A stretch of 64,000 nt of DNA from Symbiodinium kawagutii. Its lineage: Eukaryota > Sar > Dinophyceae > Suessiales > Symbiodiniaceae. Position numbers and translations under genes: made by a program. Below the pieces are notes generated by a model. It was not told where the DNA came from, did not search any database, and saw nothing but the letters and a program-made list of their open reading frames with translations. Below are positions 53,874-64,000 of this stretch, in pieces. The stretch covers positions 707,801 to 771,800 of the forward strand of contig VSDK01021871.1 in assembly GCA_009767595.1 (NCBI GenBank). Direction: 5' to 3'. Numbering within the stretch: position 1 is the stretch's first letter; the number at the start of each line of letters is the position of its first letter.

Positions 53874-53963
53874 CATTGAACCTGGTGGTTTTGCCTATCT
53901 GGAGTGGTTTTTTGATGCGCTGGAGGTTCATGGAAATAGCCTCAGTCATGGCCACCCTTTACG
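53874..53963 (+). CDS. Exon candidate
   Basis: ACCAG| to ACG|GTATGA: IEPGGFAYLEWFFDALEVHG, then NSLSHGHPL. Reads as a soluble protein. Another frame is also open but is less protein-like. Confidence 0.45.
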
Positions 53964-54067
53964 GTATGATGACTGCTGTGATTAAAACGGCCGATTTTGT
54001 CGGTATATTCTCTGAGATTTTGTCAGCAGTTTTCGGGAAAAATGGGGTGGTGAATATCCCGACATAG

Positions 54068-55108
54068 TGGTCCTTCTGCATTTTTCGTGGAGCGAGTGCT
54101 CAGTTGTTTCTGCAGTGAGGTTGTGTTCTATGTCAAAGCGAAGTGGAGGCCCATTGTAAGGTGCTTTCAGTAGTTCTACTCGACCACAGTTCGCAATTTA
54201 TGTTGACTTCGTGGTGGTAGTATTCCTCAAGCACCGAAAGTGCAGCCAGCGGTTTTAGAGGGTATTTACAGATCATCCTATGTACTTGGAACATCTTGGG
54301 AGGGGAGCATAGTGAGGATTATATGATATAATATGATACGGAATGGCTAAATGATGGTAAATGAGGACTGATAAGATTATCACAGTGTATGGTCTGCGGA
54401 CTACATAGAGGTTTGTTTATGTTCCTGTAAAATCATGTCCATGCGGCATGTCGCGCCCAAAAGTCGTGATCAAACTCACCATGTTAGTGACAAATCATTC
54501 GTGTCTATGAGTTTGCATTTGTTGAGATATTTGTTCGCTAGACTGGCATCCCGCCATGTTAGAGAATGTCTTCTAAATTCTGGACACTTCACCTCACTCG
54601 CAATCTGAGACCATTTCAAGTTTTTGTGACATGAGAAATGTGGGTTCCGGTGCATGACGCTGTGCAGGGGTCATAAAGGGCCCATATTTGGGATGCGACA
54701 GTACGCATTTGTTGAGTGTTGATGGCGGTCAATCACCATGAGAAGTGAGGGTCAATAGAGGTAGATGATAGTTAATGGCGAATTAGACTGGTTGATGATC
54801 AAGCATCACCGGTCACAGGCAGTGCTGCACATCCATCAGTAAAGACTTGTGGGACCCCATGACCCACTAGACTGTCATGGTCAACGGAAACTGTTGGTTC
54901 GGCCGTGCACAAAGTCCTTCGCTGACAGGTTGTGTGTCTGGACCCTTCAATAACTGTAGTCAGCAAGAGGTTGCTTAATACTGGCCGATGGCTGAGAGCG
55001 AGGCCAGGAGCCATTCAGGGTATCCCTTTAAAGGCCGGGGGAGCGAGGTCAGGAGCGGCCCCTAGGAGTGGCCGTTCACAAAGTGGTAGATGTGGTTCCG
55101 TCGCTTAG
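54068..55108. other. Intronic or intergenic stretch
   Basis: No coding frame stands out; a short GC-richer patch near 54,880-54,935 is ambiguous on both strands. Confidence 0.4.
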
Positions 55109-55177
55109 GCAGCTGTATCTTCAATGCAGTGACGTGGCTGCGAGAGGGATTGCTGCTGCACATAGCTGGAGCAAGAC
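55109..55177 (+). CDS. Exon candidate with membrane segment
   Basis: CGCTTAG|G precedes SCIFNAVTWLREGLLLHIAG with ARL. A second frame (QLYLQCSDVAARGIAAAHSW) is also open, so the frame is unsure. Confidence 0.38.
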
Positions 55178-58100
55178 TGTTTGGCTGGTTGGTTGGGGTT
55201 GGTTAGTTGATGTTGGTTTGATTTTGCTTGGTGTGGGTTGATGCGGATTGGTAGCAAGGTTTGGTTCACTGCCAGCGATGACCTGCAGATTGGCGCACGG
55301 AATTTCTCCCATCAGTTCTTGTTCCAGATGTAGTCGTTGGTGGCATTGGGGATCCTCTTTGGCTGATGAAAATCGGCAATTCCGTGGCACAGATTTTTGG
55401 GTTGGGAGTTGGGTAGTACAAATTCAAGGGAGTGAACCCCACCAGGGATGGATGGTTAAGTGATGGATGATTAGTTGAGGATCCTTCAACCCTCATTTGA
55501 TGATCAAATACTCATCATTGAACCAGCAATTAAACATCATTTCGTTGTGCCATGGTTTCACTCGATGCTTTTGTTAGGGTAGCCATCCCCCTGGATTCTT
55601 TGCCAGTGTTGGGTTGGTATCCCATCTTGATTGTCACTAGTCTATTTATCATCATTAACCATCAAACATCATGAAACCACGGCTTTAAAGCATCATTGAA
55701 AGGCAGTTCATTCCAAAGGAGTATATACTAACCATCATTATTGGGATCTATGGTGGTTTTTGAGGGAGCACCAAGAATTGTCAATTTATCATCAGAAACG
55801 GTTAATAACTGGATCATTTGGGGTGGGCCCTAGTTTGAAGCAAATATCGACAGCCAGGCATCATATACGACCATCATTGATCACCACTAAAACAATCATG
55901 CCAGTCTACTCATATACACGACTAGCATCCCTATAGACCCCGTAATAATCCATTGGCCATTCAAAACCTACAAGCACTTATAATCAAGCAATAGGAACCA
56001 TGAGTCCCTCTTATGACCCATAAAAAGTCCCCCAATAATAAAACCAATAAGACTACCATCCCTGTGAACAAATACCATCCCTATAAACCTCTTATTCATC
56101 CACAATAAACTAACCAATCAAGAAAACCCTTATAAATCCAGCAAAGATCCCCTCATAAAAACCACCAGCGAACCCCGGGTCGGACGACCATCGGCTCCCT
56201 GGGCACTTCGGCGCTAGGTCGCTTTCGTGGTGAAAGAGTTGATCTTCACGCGCTATAAGGCGAGGTCGCCACGGCGGTCCGACGTCCAAGGGATGGGATC
56301 TACAGGTTGTGGTGCCCCCGGCAGTGGCTGCGAAGTAGCAGGTGAGGTCAGGTTTGGGATAAACTACCAGGCACATAGAAGAAACCAATCTAACCAGAAG
56401 AAAACAATAGCAGAGATATCACTAGTTTCTCAATGCTGGCGAATCGAAACCAACAAATCTAACCATAAAACAACTCTCTCTCTCTCTATGAATGAGGATG
56501 GAGTCACTAGCGTCGGTATAGGGTTGTTATACAGTGATCATATGTGATTACCTTCATCCCGTGATACCATTATTCCACCATTTTTCTGGGCTATAGTGAC
56601 GATCAATATGGATGATTTTTCAGTAGTCTTGTTACTATTTTTATTTTTGGCCAGCCATGAATAATTAGATGATATGGACTATTATTTTTGGCTGGAAATC
56701 ATGATATTCGCCATGACTATTCATTACCTGAAAGCCTTTTTCAAGCACCAAAACTCTAGCTGGATCTGACTGGTGCCGCCGACCTTGTGGTTCGTAAGCC
56801 AGTCAACAAGAGGGCTTGACAAGCGATCCGCCGACGCCGCCGACTGGTTGAAGTTGGTGACTTATGAATATGTTGCTGGATCTATCCACTGTGAGTCATA
56901 GTTAGCTAGTTTCAGAGTCAATTGCCAAAGTTGAGACGCATTCCTTGTAATTCTCAGCAAGCATCACTGAATGGAATTCAATCGGAGGTGTCTGATATTT
57001 GACCACCACCCCGTCACCATCCTACAGTACCAAACATCTCGATTTTTGTAGGAAGGAAAGCCAACGTGTTTCACTAGCCCTGGAATATCCAAGGTGAGTG
57101 ATATCCCACTAGCATGGACATGTGATTTGTGTTCGGATTCGACTCATCCCTTGGATAGACGAATGGTGTTGTACTGGGTGGATCCACCACCAACCACCAT
57201 CAACCACCACCAACCACCATCAACCACCAACCACCATTTGGACATTATGTATACGCTAGCTTGTTGTCACCCCAGGGTTCGCTTGCCAACGCCCATCCTC
57301 CAGTTGTGGCGAGCTGACCAAGAGCTTGAAGGTGGATCAGGATTGAATATTTTTCTCATCAATTCCCATGAAGCCCTCTTTCAGTTCCTTGGATTAGAGC
57401 TGTTCATGAGTCAAATTGGGATGTTGAGCTCTGTTCAATTCTCATTGATCCCTTGGTTGCCATCTAAGCATCGTTTAAATCGGTGCTTTTTGGGTTCGAG
57501 GCACCCAACTGGTATTATACCATGTAGTAACCAGCTAATATGTGGTTTGCTTTCACCTACTGTCCATTGGCACGTCGTCATGTTTCCAAACCCTAGAGTC
57601 GCCAGAAACATTAACTTCGCAGGTGTAACAAATAGTGGCTATATAATTAGTGGCTTACTGTGGTTGATTAATGAATGTTAGTTTTGGGTTGATGGCTATT
57701 TCTTCTCGTAGATCGCTTGGAAAAATCTTTGAAGGGTTTGATCTGAGGCGCAGGATTTTTTGCAGGGTGGGAATCCTTCGCCTAAAAACCAAGCCTCAAT
57801 ACGAAACTCGGAAACACATACCCTAGGTGTATCCACAATTCCTACCCACACAAACACAATTGAAAGAGTCGCATGGATTTGATGCTTTCTGAAGTATGCA
57901 CGGGGATGGTTACCTCCATCGGGTGTCAGCACCTCTTCTTCCAATTATATCTCAATTTTGGAGATCACTGCGTTGTGGGATGTAAGTTCTGCAGGAACCA
58001 GTCCAAACGACTGCGAGAGGACCTAAGTTGCTGAACCAACATCCTGTCTGAAGTCGTGTTGGTTCGTGATCGTTTGGTCCTTCGCAGTCTTGACAAGAGT

Positions 58101-58708
58101 TGATACTCAGTCTGCAATCCCATCGAACAAAAACACTTCAAAGGTCAAGTAAGTCAACTTTCACCCCTACCCCAGTGATACGGCAGCATTTCCGGTCAAA
58201 GCCCATCGCATCTCTTGTCTCACGTCTGCGTGCGATAGTTGCAGTTCCCTCAGGCTGCCGTTGACGCTGATGCTGATTCCCTTGAACGGCTTGTTGAAGC
58301 AATCCAGTGATGGCAACATCTTCAGCTACCTGAAGGCTGTGGTGGGAACTTGCCAGTCGATGGGTGGGTTGGCGCTGTTGGCTCAGCTGTGATGTACCCA
58401 ACCAGGGAGACATCTCAGGATGGGATGTTTTCTGCTCAGAGCCATCACGATCATCCATAGCAGGCCGTGCAACATGAAAATTGTATCCAGTTGGATCAAC
58501 TCATGCGTGTTCTCAAGGAGATCCAGATCTTTCGGTGATTCAACTTCTTGTTCTCAAGGGGATGTTACCCTCTGGCAAACTAACCAGGTGCGCTAAAAAT
58601 CATCATTCTTAAAAGTAAAACCAGCACAAATGCTGGATTTTCGCCACAGAGTAGATCCGTGGGAAACCCATGGATCCCATGGCATGAACAGCCACCCAAC
58701 CAGCCTAG
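55178..58708. other. Long intronic or intergenic stretch
   Basis: Mostly CCATCA/AACCA-rich DNA. A GC-richer patch at 56,215-56,340 could be an exon (VVKELIFTRYKARSPRRSDV) but is not convincing. CACCAACCACCATCAACCAC repeats lie at 57,183-57,240. Confidence 0.4.
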
Positions 58709-58869
58709 GGCAGCATCGCGCGTCCGGCAGGAGGCCATCTGGTGCGTCTTCAGCGGCGAAGCGGACGCCTGTGGCCCCGATGCCAAGCATGGGGAGCTGG
58801 CGGGCTGGTGCTTGGTGATCTACGTGGCTTGGCACATCCAGCCAGCTTGGCTTGGCTTAGATTTCAAAG
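58709..58869 (+). CDS. Gene E exon 1 (seen): membrane protein
   Basis: AGCCTAG|G to TTCAAAG|GTGTTT. It reads AASRVRQEAIWCVFSGEADA, CGPDAKHGELAGWCLVIYVA, then WHIQPAWLGLDF. One membrane segment. It leaves one base (G) that completes GCC with the next exon. Six consecutive exons (58,709, 59,250, 59,708, 60,443, 61,230, 63,320) join in phase by GT-AG introns, which is strong evidence of a real gene. I do not recognise the protein family; the alternation of hydrophobic helices and Cys/Gly turns suggests a polytopic membrane protein. Confidence 0.72.
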
Positions 58870-58984
58870 GTGTTTGTGGGATTAGACGCATCATAGACCT
58901 AAGGATTTGATACTCAAAGTAATATAGATTCGATATAGATTGATATAAATGAATTTATAACAGATACCCCACAATCAGGATCTG

Positions 58985-59190
58985 AAAGTGTCTAATGTTC
59001 CCACGTTGGAAATTTAACTTACCCTCTGGTAAATGACACCTGAAAGTAGACAGTCCATCATTGAGAGTTGGTTTACCCAATAAAACTGTTGTGATATTGA
59101 ACTTCCAGGTTAGTTTACCAGAGGGTACATCCATCAAAAACATGCAAGTTTGAGCCGTTGGGATCCAACATTAAAGTGTCTAAAGTTCTT
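58985..59190. mobile_element. Nested inverted repeat inside the first intron of gene E
   Basis: Outer words AAGTGTCTAATGTT...GTTGG pair roughly with CCAACATTAAAGTGTCT near 59,170. Inner ACCCTCTGGTAAA (59,022-59,034) pairs exactly with TTTACCAGAGGGT (59,114-59,126). No ORF. It does not touch the splice sites (58,870 and 59,249). Confidence 0.55.
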
Positions 59191-59249
59191 AAAGTCAAAA
59201 TTTGATTAACATCCACTAATGACATCACTAAAGGCATGGGAAGTTTCAG

Positions 59250-59362
59250 CCCGTGGGGCCACCAAGGTGGCCTTCAACCTGCTGTGGAACATGTGCATCC
59301 TGCTGTCCGTCAAACACACGGGGGCCTTGCCCACCTTCGTGGCCTTGAAGGCGATCTTTCCG
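59250..59362 (+). CDS. Gene E exon 2
   Basis: GTTTCAG| to TTTCCG|GTGCCA. Reads RGATKVAFNLLWNMCILLSV, then KHTGALPTFVALKAIFP: a membrane segment with flanking basic residues. In phase on both sides. Confidence 0.75.
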
Positions 59363-59595
59363 GTGCCATGGCGAACTGGGCAGCGCCCTGCCAGATCCAG
59401 CGGTGTAGCACCGGGAGTGGTTCACCAGGGATGGGTTTACTCCTGGTAACCAATGGTGGCCAAACGAACATGGTGATTAACATTGATTAACCAAGAAACC
59501 ATAATGGTAATCACTAATGATGAATGATGGCTATTGGTTATGAACCACTCCAGAAGGGTTTCTCCGATCATCAACCAGCCATCATTAATTCTTCA

Positions 59596-59681
59596 GGTAT
59601 TTCTCAGAATGGGGCTACTCCCAAATCATCCATGATCACTGATAAACCAACCAGAACTTTGTGGTTCCCTATTTGAGAAAC
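59596..59681. mobile_element. MITE-like element (GGTTTCTCA family) in the second intron of gene E
   Basis: Left arm GGTATTTCTCAGAATGGGGC; right arm TTTGTGGTTCCCTATTTGAG AAAC. It ends 26 bp before the acceptor of the next exon. Confidence 0.6.
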
Positions 59682-59707
59682 AAGAATGAAAAAATGGAAC
59701 CTTCCAG

Positions 59708-59863
59708 TACGAAGTAGACAGCGAAGCGGAGGTGAACACATGGTTGAGCTTCTTGGGCGGCTGTGGGCGGTACTGCAATCCAGATGTGGATCCCCGCACA
59801 GTGCTGGTTGCAAATGCAGCCGCAAATCCAGTTGCGTACACGGAGTTTGTCCCGAACCCATAT
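59708..59863 (+). CDS. Gene E exon 3
   Basis: CTTCCAG| to CCATAT|GTTAGA, 52 codons, phase 0 at both ends: YEVDSEAEVNTWLSFLGGCG, RYCNPDVDPRTVLVANAAAN, then PVAYTEFVPNPY. Soluble, probably a loop between membrane segments. Confidence 0.75.
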
Positions 59864-60442
59864 GTTAGAAACATGTTTTCGTAGGAGGTGCAGATCTTTT
59901 GGGCCTAAATCAGAGTCAAACAGCACTCAAATTGAACAAGACGAAAATGCCAACAGAAACATTTTTGGGTCAACCACATGAAGCTTGGTTCACCCTTCAC
60001 ATAGCGACCATGGGACTAGGATGTTCAGGGTTTGACTCCGCAGGGCTGCAATGCCCCCTCACCTCAAGATGCGACCCCTCGCAAGCGCGACAACCACCGA
60101 CCTCGGCTCGGGTGTTATGGTGATATAGATATGCATCACCAGTGCTGGTAACTGGTAAGCTTCACCATGGTTGGTTTGGGGTTAGTTCAGCTACCTTTCG
60201 GGTTCAGTTTGCCAGGGTTACATCCAAGCTGGCTGGTGGTTTTGTACATTTTTCGTTTTCCCAAACGTATTGACTAAATGATTGGTTGGTTGACTTGCGA
60301 GCGTATTTTACCCATGACGGGGTGCTTGAACCCTCAACCACTTTGTCATTATCATCCATCATGAAGGGCCATTAGCCATTAGTCGGGACACTCCAACCAC
60401 CCACCAGCCAGTGATAGCTTCCACCAGCCCCATCCCAGTGAG

Positions 60443-60608
60443 GTCTCCACAGTCCTCTTCGAGTACGTTCCGTGGCCACTGCTGGGGCCACTCAGCGACT
60501 TCTCCAATCTCATCTGGCTCTCCATGGCGGTTCTGCTGCCGAGCATTGCATGCTTCCAATGGGCTTCGCACTTGCAGGCGCATCGCTTGAGAATGCTGCG
60601 ACGCATGG
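60443..60608 (+). CDS. Gene E exon 4
   Basis: AGTGAG| to GCATGG|GTGGGT: VSTVLFEYVPWPLLGPLSDF, SNLIWLSMAVLLPSIACFQW, then ASHLQAHRLRMLRRM. A clear membrane helix followed by a basic amphipathic helix. No ATG-initiated ORF marks it, but phase agrees on both sides. Confidence 0.75.
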
Positions 60609-60666
60609 GTGGGTGGTGGTTGGTGGTGGTTGGTGGTGGTTGGTGGTGGTTGGTGGTGGTTGGTTG
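60609..60666 (+). repeat. GGTGGTTGGT decamer array at an intron start
   Basis: About six tandem GGTGGTTGGT units start directly at the donor of the preceding exon. The + strand could form G-quadruplexes (two-quartet type). Confidence 0.8.
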
Positions 60667-61229
60667 ATGGTTAGTTCATGATCATATATGATTGCTGGTT
60701 GATTGATGGTTGGTAGTGGTTGATTACTGGATAGTGGTTGATCATGATCAGTAATAGCCGACAATGTTCTGTAATGCAAGCCGGCAATATCGGTCAGTAC
60801 TTGTTAGTTTTCTTTAATCATGAATAGTCATAGTTGTTTTTCCAGTCATCCGGTTCTGTTTTGGCACTCTGAAAGCAAAGGTAAGGTCGCAAGTTTATGG
60901 TGCTGTAAAGTTATGAATGACGATTGGTTGTTGTGATCCCCTAGTGGTTACCCACCATATTAGGCAGTGGGTCGATACCATGCGCTGCTGTTCACATCCC
61001 CCACGTGACACTGGTCAAACCGCTGAGATGTGAATCGACGTCGATTTACAAGGCCTGTTGGTCACGACCCCTGCCCATTTGGCAACTATATCTCTTCATG
61101 TTGAGGGTCACTATCACCTATTGTTGAACCGTTATTACCTATTGTCATCCATCATTATAAGCCACTCACCACCTCTTATCAACCGCTCACCATGGTCACC
61201 CACCAGTTTTCTCAGCCCACCATGGTAAG

Positions 61230-61326
61230 CCAAGGCAGCGCGGGCAGCCATCCACCCATCGCTGGCCAGTTGCTGTTGGCCGTGCTTTCGAAGCCGAAAG
61301 GACCCGGCCCGGGACGCCATGCTCGG
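61230..61326 (+). CDS. Gene E exon 5
   Basis: ATGGTAAG| to CTCGG|GTGACG, in phase with exon 4: KAARAAIHPSLASCCWPCFR, then SRKDPARDAML. Continues the basic juxtamembrane region; a Cys cluster SCCWPC could be lipidated. An alternative acceptor CTCAG at 61,215 opens another frame to 61,453. Confidence 0.6.
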
Positions 61327-63319
61327 GTGACGCGACGCGACGCATGCTGCGGAGAGCGTTGCACTGCCTTGCCATGACCAGCGGGGTCGATGGCAGGGGT
61401 CGATTCTTCCGTGATCCCGCGAGTTGTGACCGTTGCTACTGCAACAAATTGTGAAAAATGACTGAACTATCGTTAAACACGGTAAATCCCCTATGAATGA
61501 TGAGCTGATCAACAAAAGAGGAGTTTCGTCCAACCAAACACATCTGATCTTGTTCACATGGGTTGCTTATTCGCTATTGAGAAATATGAGACCAAATCCA
61601 GGCCCCAAGCGAAAGGGTGCCGGAAGGCATGAGAAACCACCCCTTGTGCGTAGAAGGCTCAGAAGTATCAACCATCAAATTGATTGCTCTCCCAAAGCTG
61701 ATGGTTGTCCGGGATATTTGGGATCACACTTTTTGAGCCATAGCTACGGCCAAAGCTTTCGATAATGACTGGTGACCCAGAGTGATTGCTTGAAGCACAG
61801 ACAGGGCACCCGATTTTCCTGCAAGCGCCCGGGTGGACTTGTGACTGAAGCATCACAACAGCGGTACCTATCCTTTTTTGGAGGAGGAGAACGGCCTCGA
61901 TAAACCCATGGTTCAAACTTGGGGCAGCTCACGGTACCAAGTGTGGCAGAGCTGGCCATTCCTGATGTCATCTTCGAAGTCCACCTAGAGCTTTGGAAGA
62001 AGCTACGTAAAAGCGTAGCGCGCCAAGACAGAGTGGTGCCCCCTGGTTTTAAGTTGGTTTATAAATTTATAACCCACCTAAGTATATAGTCATATACATG
62101 TATTTACTTACTAATTGGTAGTTACCCTAGTTATAACCTAAGTTAACTAACTCGGGGGTACCACTCCGTAGCTACATCACGCCTCACAACACCTCCGTTG
62201 GACGCCTTGGCAAAGACACCACAGGGTGGAAGGCGCCGAGGAGTAACGACATAAAGCGCGCGCAGGAACGGCACAAGGCTCGTCGCTGTGGATCGTTCAT
62301 GGGGACTGGACAGTGTGACGTCCGCAGAAAGGACTTGCTGCCACCATGAGCGCCTGGAAAAGAATGGAAACATGGGCGCAAAGTCAGTGCTGCGTGGGCA
62401 CGTGGGTCCCTGCTGTTCCCTTCCACTTTTGAGATGATATGATAGCAAGAAACCACGCAGACTGTTGAATCGTCAGCTACTTGTGATAAAACTTGGACTG
62501 GTGTGACAGCGGATCTGCCATTGATATTAGGGAGCTGACTTTGGAGAATGAAGCGATCTGATGATGACCAGCGCTGGTCCTCCTGCTATGATCAACGAGC
62601 AGTTAATCTATTTTCTGATCAGCCAACTATGTTTGACGTGATAATCATGATTGATCCCCTAGAGCTTCTATCATGTTGATCCTAGAGCTTCTACCAACAA
62701 ACATTTTGTTTACGTCCATGGATTTGTTAACAAGTGCAGTTTATATTCACCAGCCCATGCTTCTTTGTTTAGCCAGTGTTGACAAGCCGATTGGTCGGAG
62801 CAGCTCACCTTTGCTGGGGAAGGGCTCAAGTTCACAGGGGCGGTGCGAGAGAACTGGTTGGACTTGGAGCTGTTCCGGGTATTCGTTTTGAGCTATGATG
62901 ATATCCTTTGGAGCTGGGCGAGCCACTTGCAGAAAGAATCGAATGATGGCTGGATGTCCAGGGTTTTCCAGTGGTAAGGGCCACTGATGATTTCCATAGA
63001 ATCCAAAGCTGGAAACTCTGGCAGCAGTAGATCATCAATCCTTCTCCAGCAACCAGTAACCAGCCAATACTTCTTGGTACCTGGCCAGATCTCCCCTGTG
63101 ACCAGCTGTACTTCTTGCTATAAGTCTATCCACCATGTAGTTCCATCCCGGTGAACCCCTGGTCCATGGTCCCATGGCGTCCATGGTCATCCCCTTGGTG
63201 AACCATGGTGAACCCCTGGTTCCCCTGGTCATCCCATGGCATCATCCCCTTGGTTTCTGGGGCGAACCCTTGGAGCGCAGCTCCCACCGTGGTGCATTGC
63301 CATCTCCACGGGGAGGCAG
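61327..63319 (+). other. Probable intron of gene E
   Basis: No clear exon. A GC-richer patch at 62,190-62,430 is open on both strands, but neither frame is convincing. CCATGGT/CCCTGGT repeats at 63,165-63,250. Confidence 0.4.
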
Positions 63320-63435
63320 AGCGCCCATGGCTTCAGCGCTTTTTTCGTTCATCGATTCGATCGGGGAGACCTTTGAGGGGGTCGTGGAGAATGTCGGGAA
63401 CGCCAGCAACGCGGTTCCGTTCCGCCACGGCGGCG
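63320..63435 (+). CDS. Gene E exon 6
   Basis: AGGCAG| to GGCGGCG|GTTGGG, joined in phase to exon 5 (GG|A): APMASALFSFIDSIGETFEG, VVENVGNASNAVPFRHGGG. Mildly hydrophobic, Asn/Val-rich. Confidence 0.6.
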
Positions 63436-63664
63436 GTTGGGATACAAGGATTCAAGTGCCAGTATAAATGGGATACAATGGTTGTTAAATGAAAAAACAA
63501 TGGAACAACAATTCAATGATTCAAGTGCTAATATTGAACAATGGAATCAGTAAATAGCTGCAGTAACAGCTTGAACCATCGGTTTGTTCACAATCGACCA
63601 GGTCAAAACAACCAACATGCTTGGTTCGTAATTTGGCTTCGGATCCCAGAGTTGTTTCACAACA

Positions 63665-63840
63665 ATGGCGAGCGCGGTTGGCCACGGTCGCAAACGCGCA
63701 GCCAAGGTGGAGAATGTGGTGGGAACCGTTGAGAAAGAGGCCTGCCGAGTCCTGGTGGATCAGTGCTTCAAACATGGGTTCTACATGGGCTCTGCTGGGT
63801 TTCTTCGGGATTTTCAGAGCCATTTTTGGGAATGCCTCGA
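63665..63840 (+). CDS. Exon candidate near the window end, frame ambiguous
   Basis: One frame starts MASAVGHGRKRAAKVENVVG, TVEKEACRVLVDQCFKHGFY. Another, which matches the phase left by exon 6 if the acceptor is GGCGAG| at 63,672, reads ARLATVANAQPRWRMWWEPL and later STWALLGFFGIFRAIFGNAS, a membrane segment. Both are GC3-rich. The gene probably continues past the window. Confidence 0.45.
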
Positions 63841-64000
63841 AAATCCAAGCAGGATTGGTTTGAAGGCTGGGTTGTTATCCCCTTGTTGTGAAGCAATCTT
63901 CATCACACTTAGATCAGGGGTGAAGCAATGATCACTGCTGGTGTAGACACTGCCGAAGGATTGGATATGCGCCGGCTCGCCTACATGTTGTTATTGCACA

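Noticed and set aside
62143..62456. Minus-strand ORFs of 90-101 codons
   Set aside because: GC-richer patch, but both strands are open with no domain and no clear splice context.
1..64000. tRNA, rRNA and CRISPR signals
   Set aside because: Scanning for T-loop-like GGTTCRA with paired arms, conserved rRNA cores and regularly spaced palindromic repeats with unique spacers gave nothing convincing; the tandem arrays have no spacers.

Overview
This window is nuclear DNA of a eukaryote, most likely a dinoflagellate of the Symbiodiniaceae type. The reasons are: coding DNA in short GC-rich exons set in AT-richer introns; acceptors mostly of the form AG|G and at least one probable GC donor; a Ty1/copia element whose RNase H has motifs I associate with dinoflagellate copies; an 11-nt match to the 3' end of the dinoflagellate spliced leader beside that element; and protein families I know mainly as multicopy dinoflagellate families. 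The organism call is inference. Exon limits were read by eye from splice motifs and reading phase, so most are approximate. No tRNA, rRNA, CRISPR or bacterial-type operon was seen.

Layout. 1-2,950: 3' part of a copia retrotransposon (RT/RNase H end, a second ORF, polypurine tract, start of a 3' LTR), saturated with the tetranucleotide ACTG. 3,100-13,600: mostly intron or intergenic DNA with isolated exon-like islands and small inverted-repeat (MITE-like) elements, ending in a 410-bp TCA microsatellite. 14,700-23,040: a spliced gene for a membrane protein with a C-terminal leucine-rich-repeat exon; its roughly 5-kb intron is built of satellites (14-bp, 5-bp and 10-bp periods). 23,040-29,100: no convincing gene. 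29,142-29,336: assembly gap inside a GC-rich fold-back.

30,200-47,750: four intron-containing genes or gene sets on the + strand: (A) an acidic low-complexity protein with a small C-terminal exon resembling a methyl-CpG-binding domain; (D) a protein with motifs resembling degenerate C5-cytosine methyltransferase motifs I and IV; (B) a Lys/Glu-rich tandem-repeat protein continuing into a dinoflagellate multicopy family; (C) a transposase-like multi-exon gene. AAGTGACC/GATATATC motifs recur near 30.3, 39.3 and 47.6 kb, in opposite orientation at the last two. This is the best candidate in the window for an undescribed mobile system carrying methylation-related cargo.

47,750-64,000: long introns and exons of membrane protein(s). 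Exons at 58,709, 59,250, 59,708, 60,443, 61,230 and 63,320 join in phase through GT-AG introns, which supports one real gene continuing to or past the window end. Dispersed MITE-like elements sharing a GGTTTCTCA terminal inverted repeat lie in these introns.
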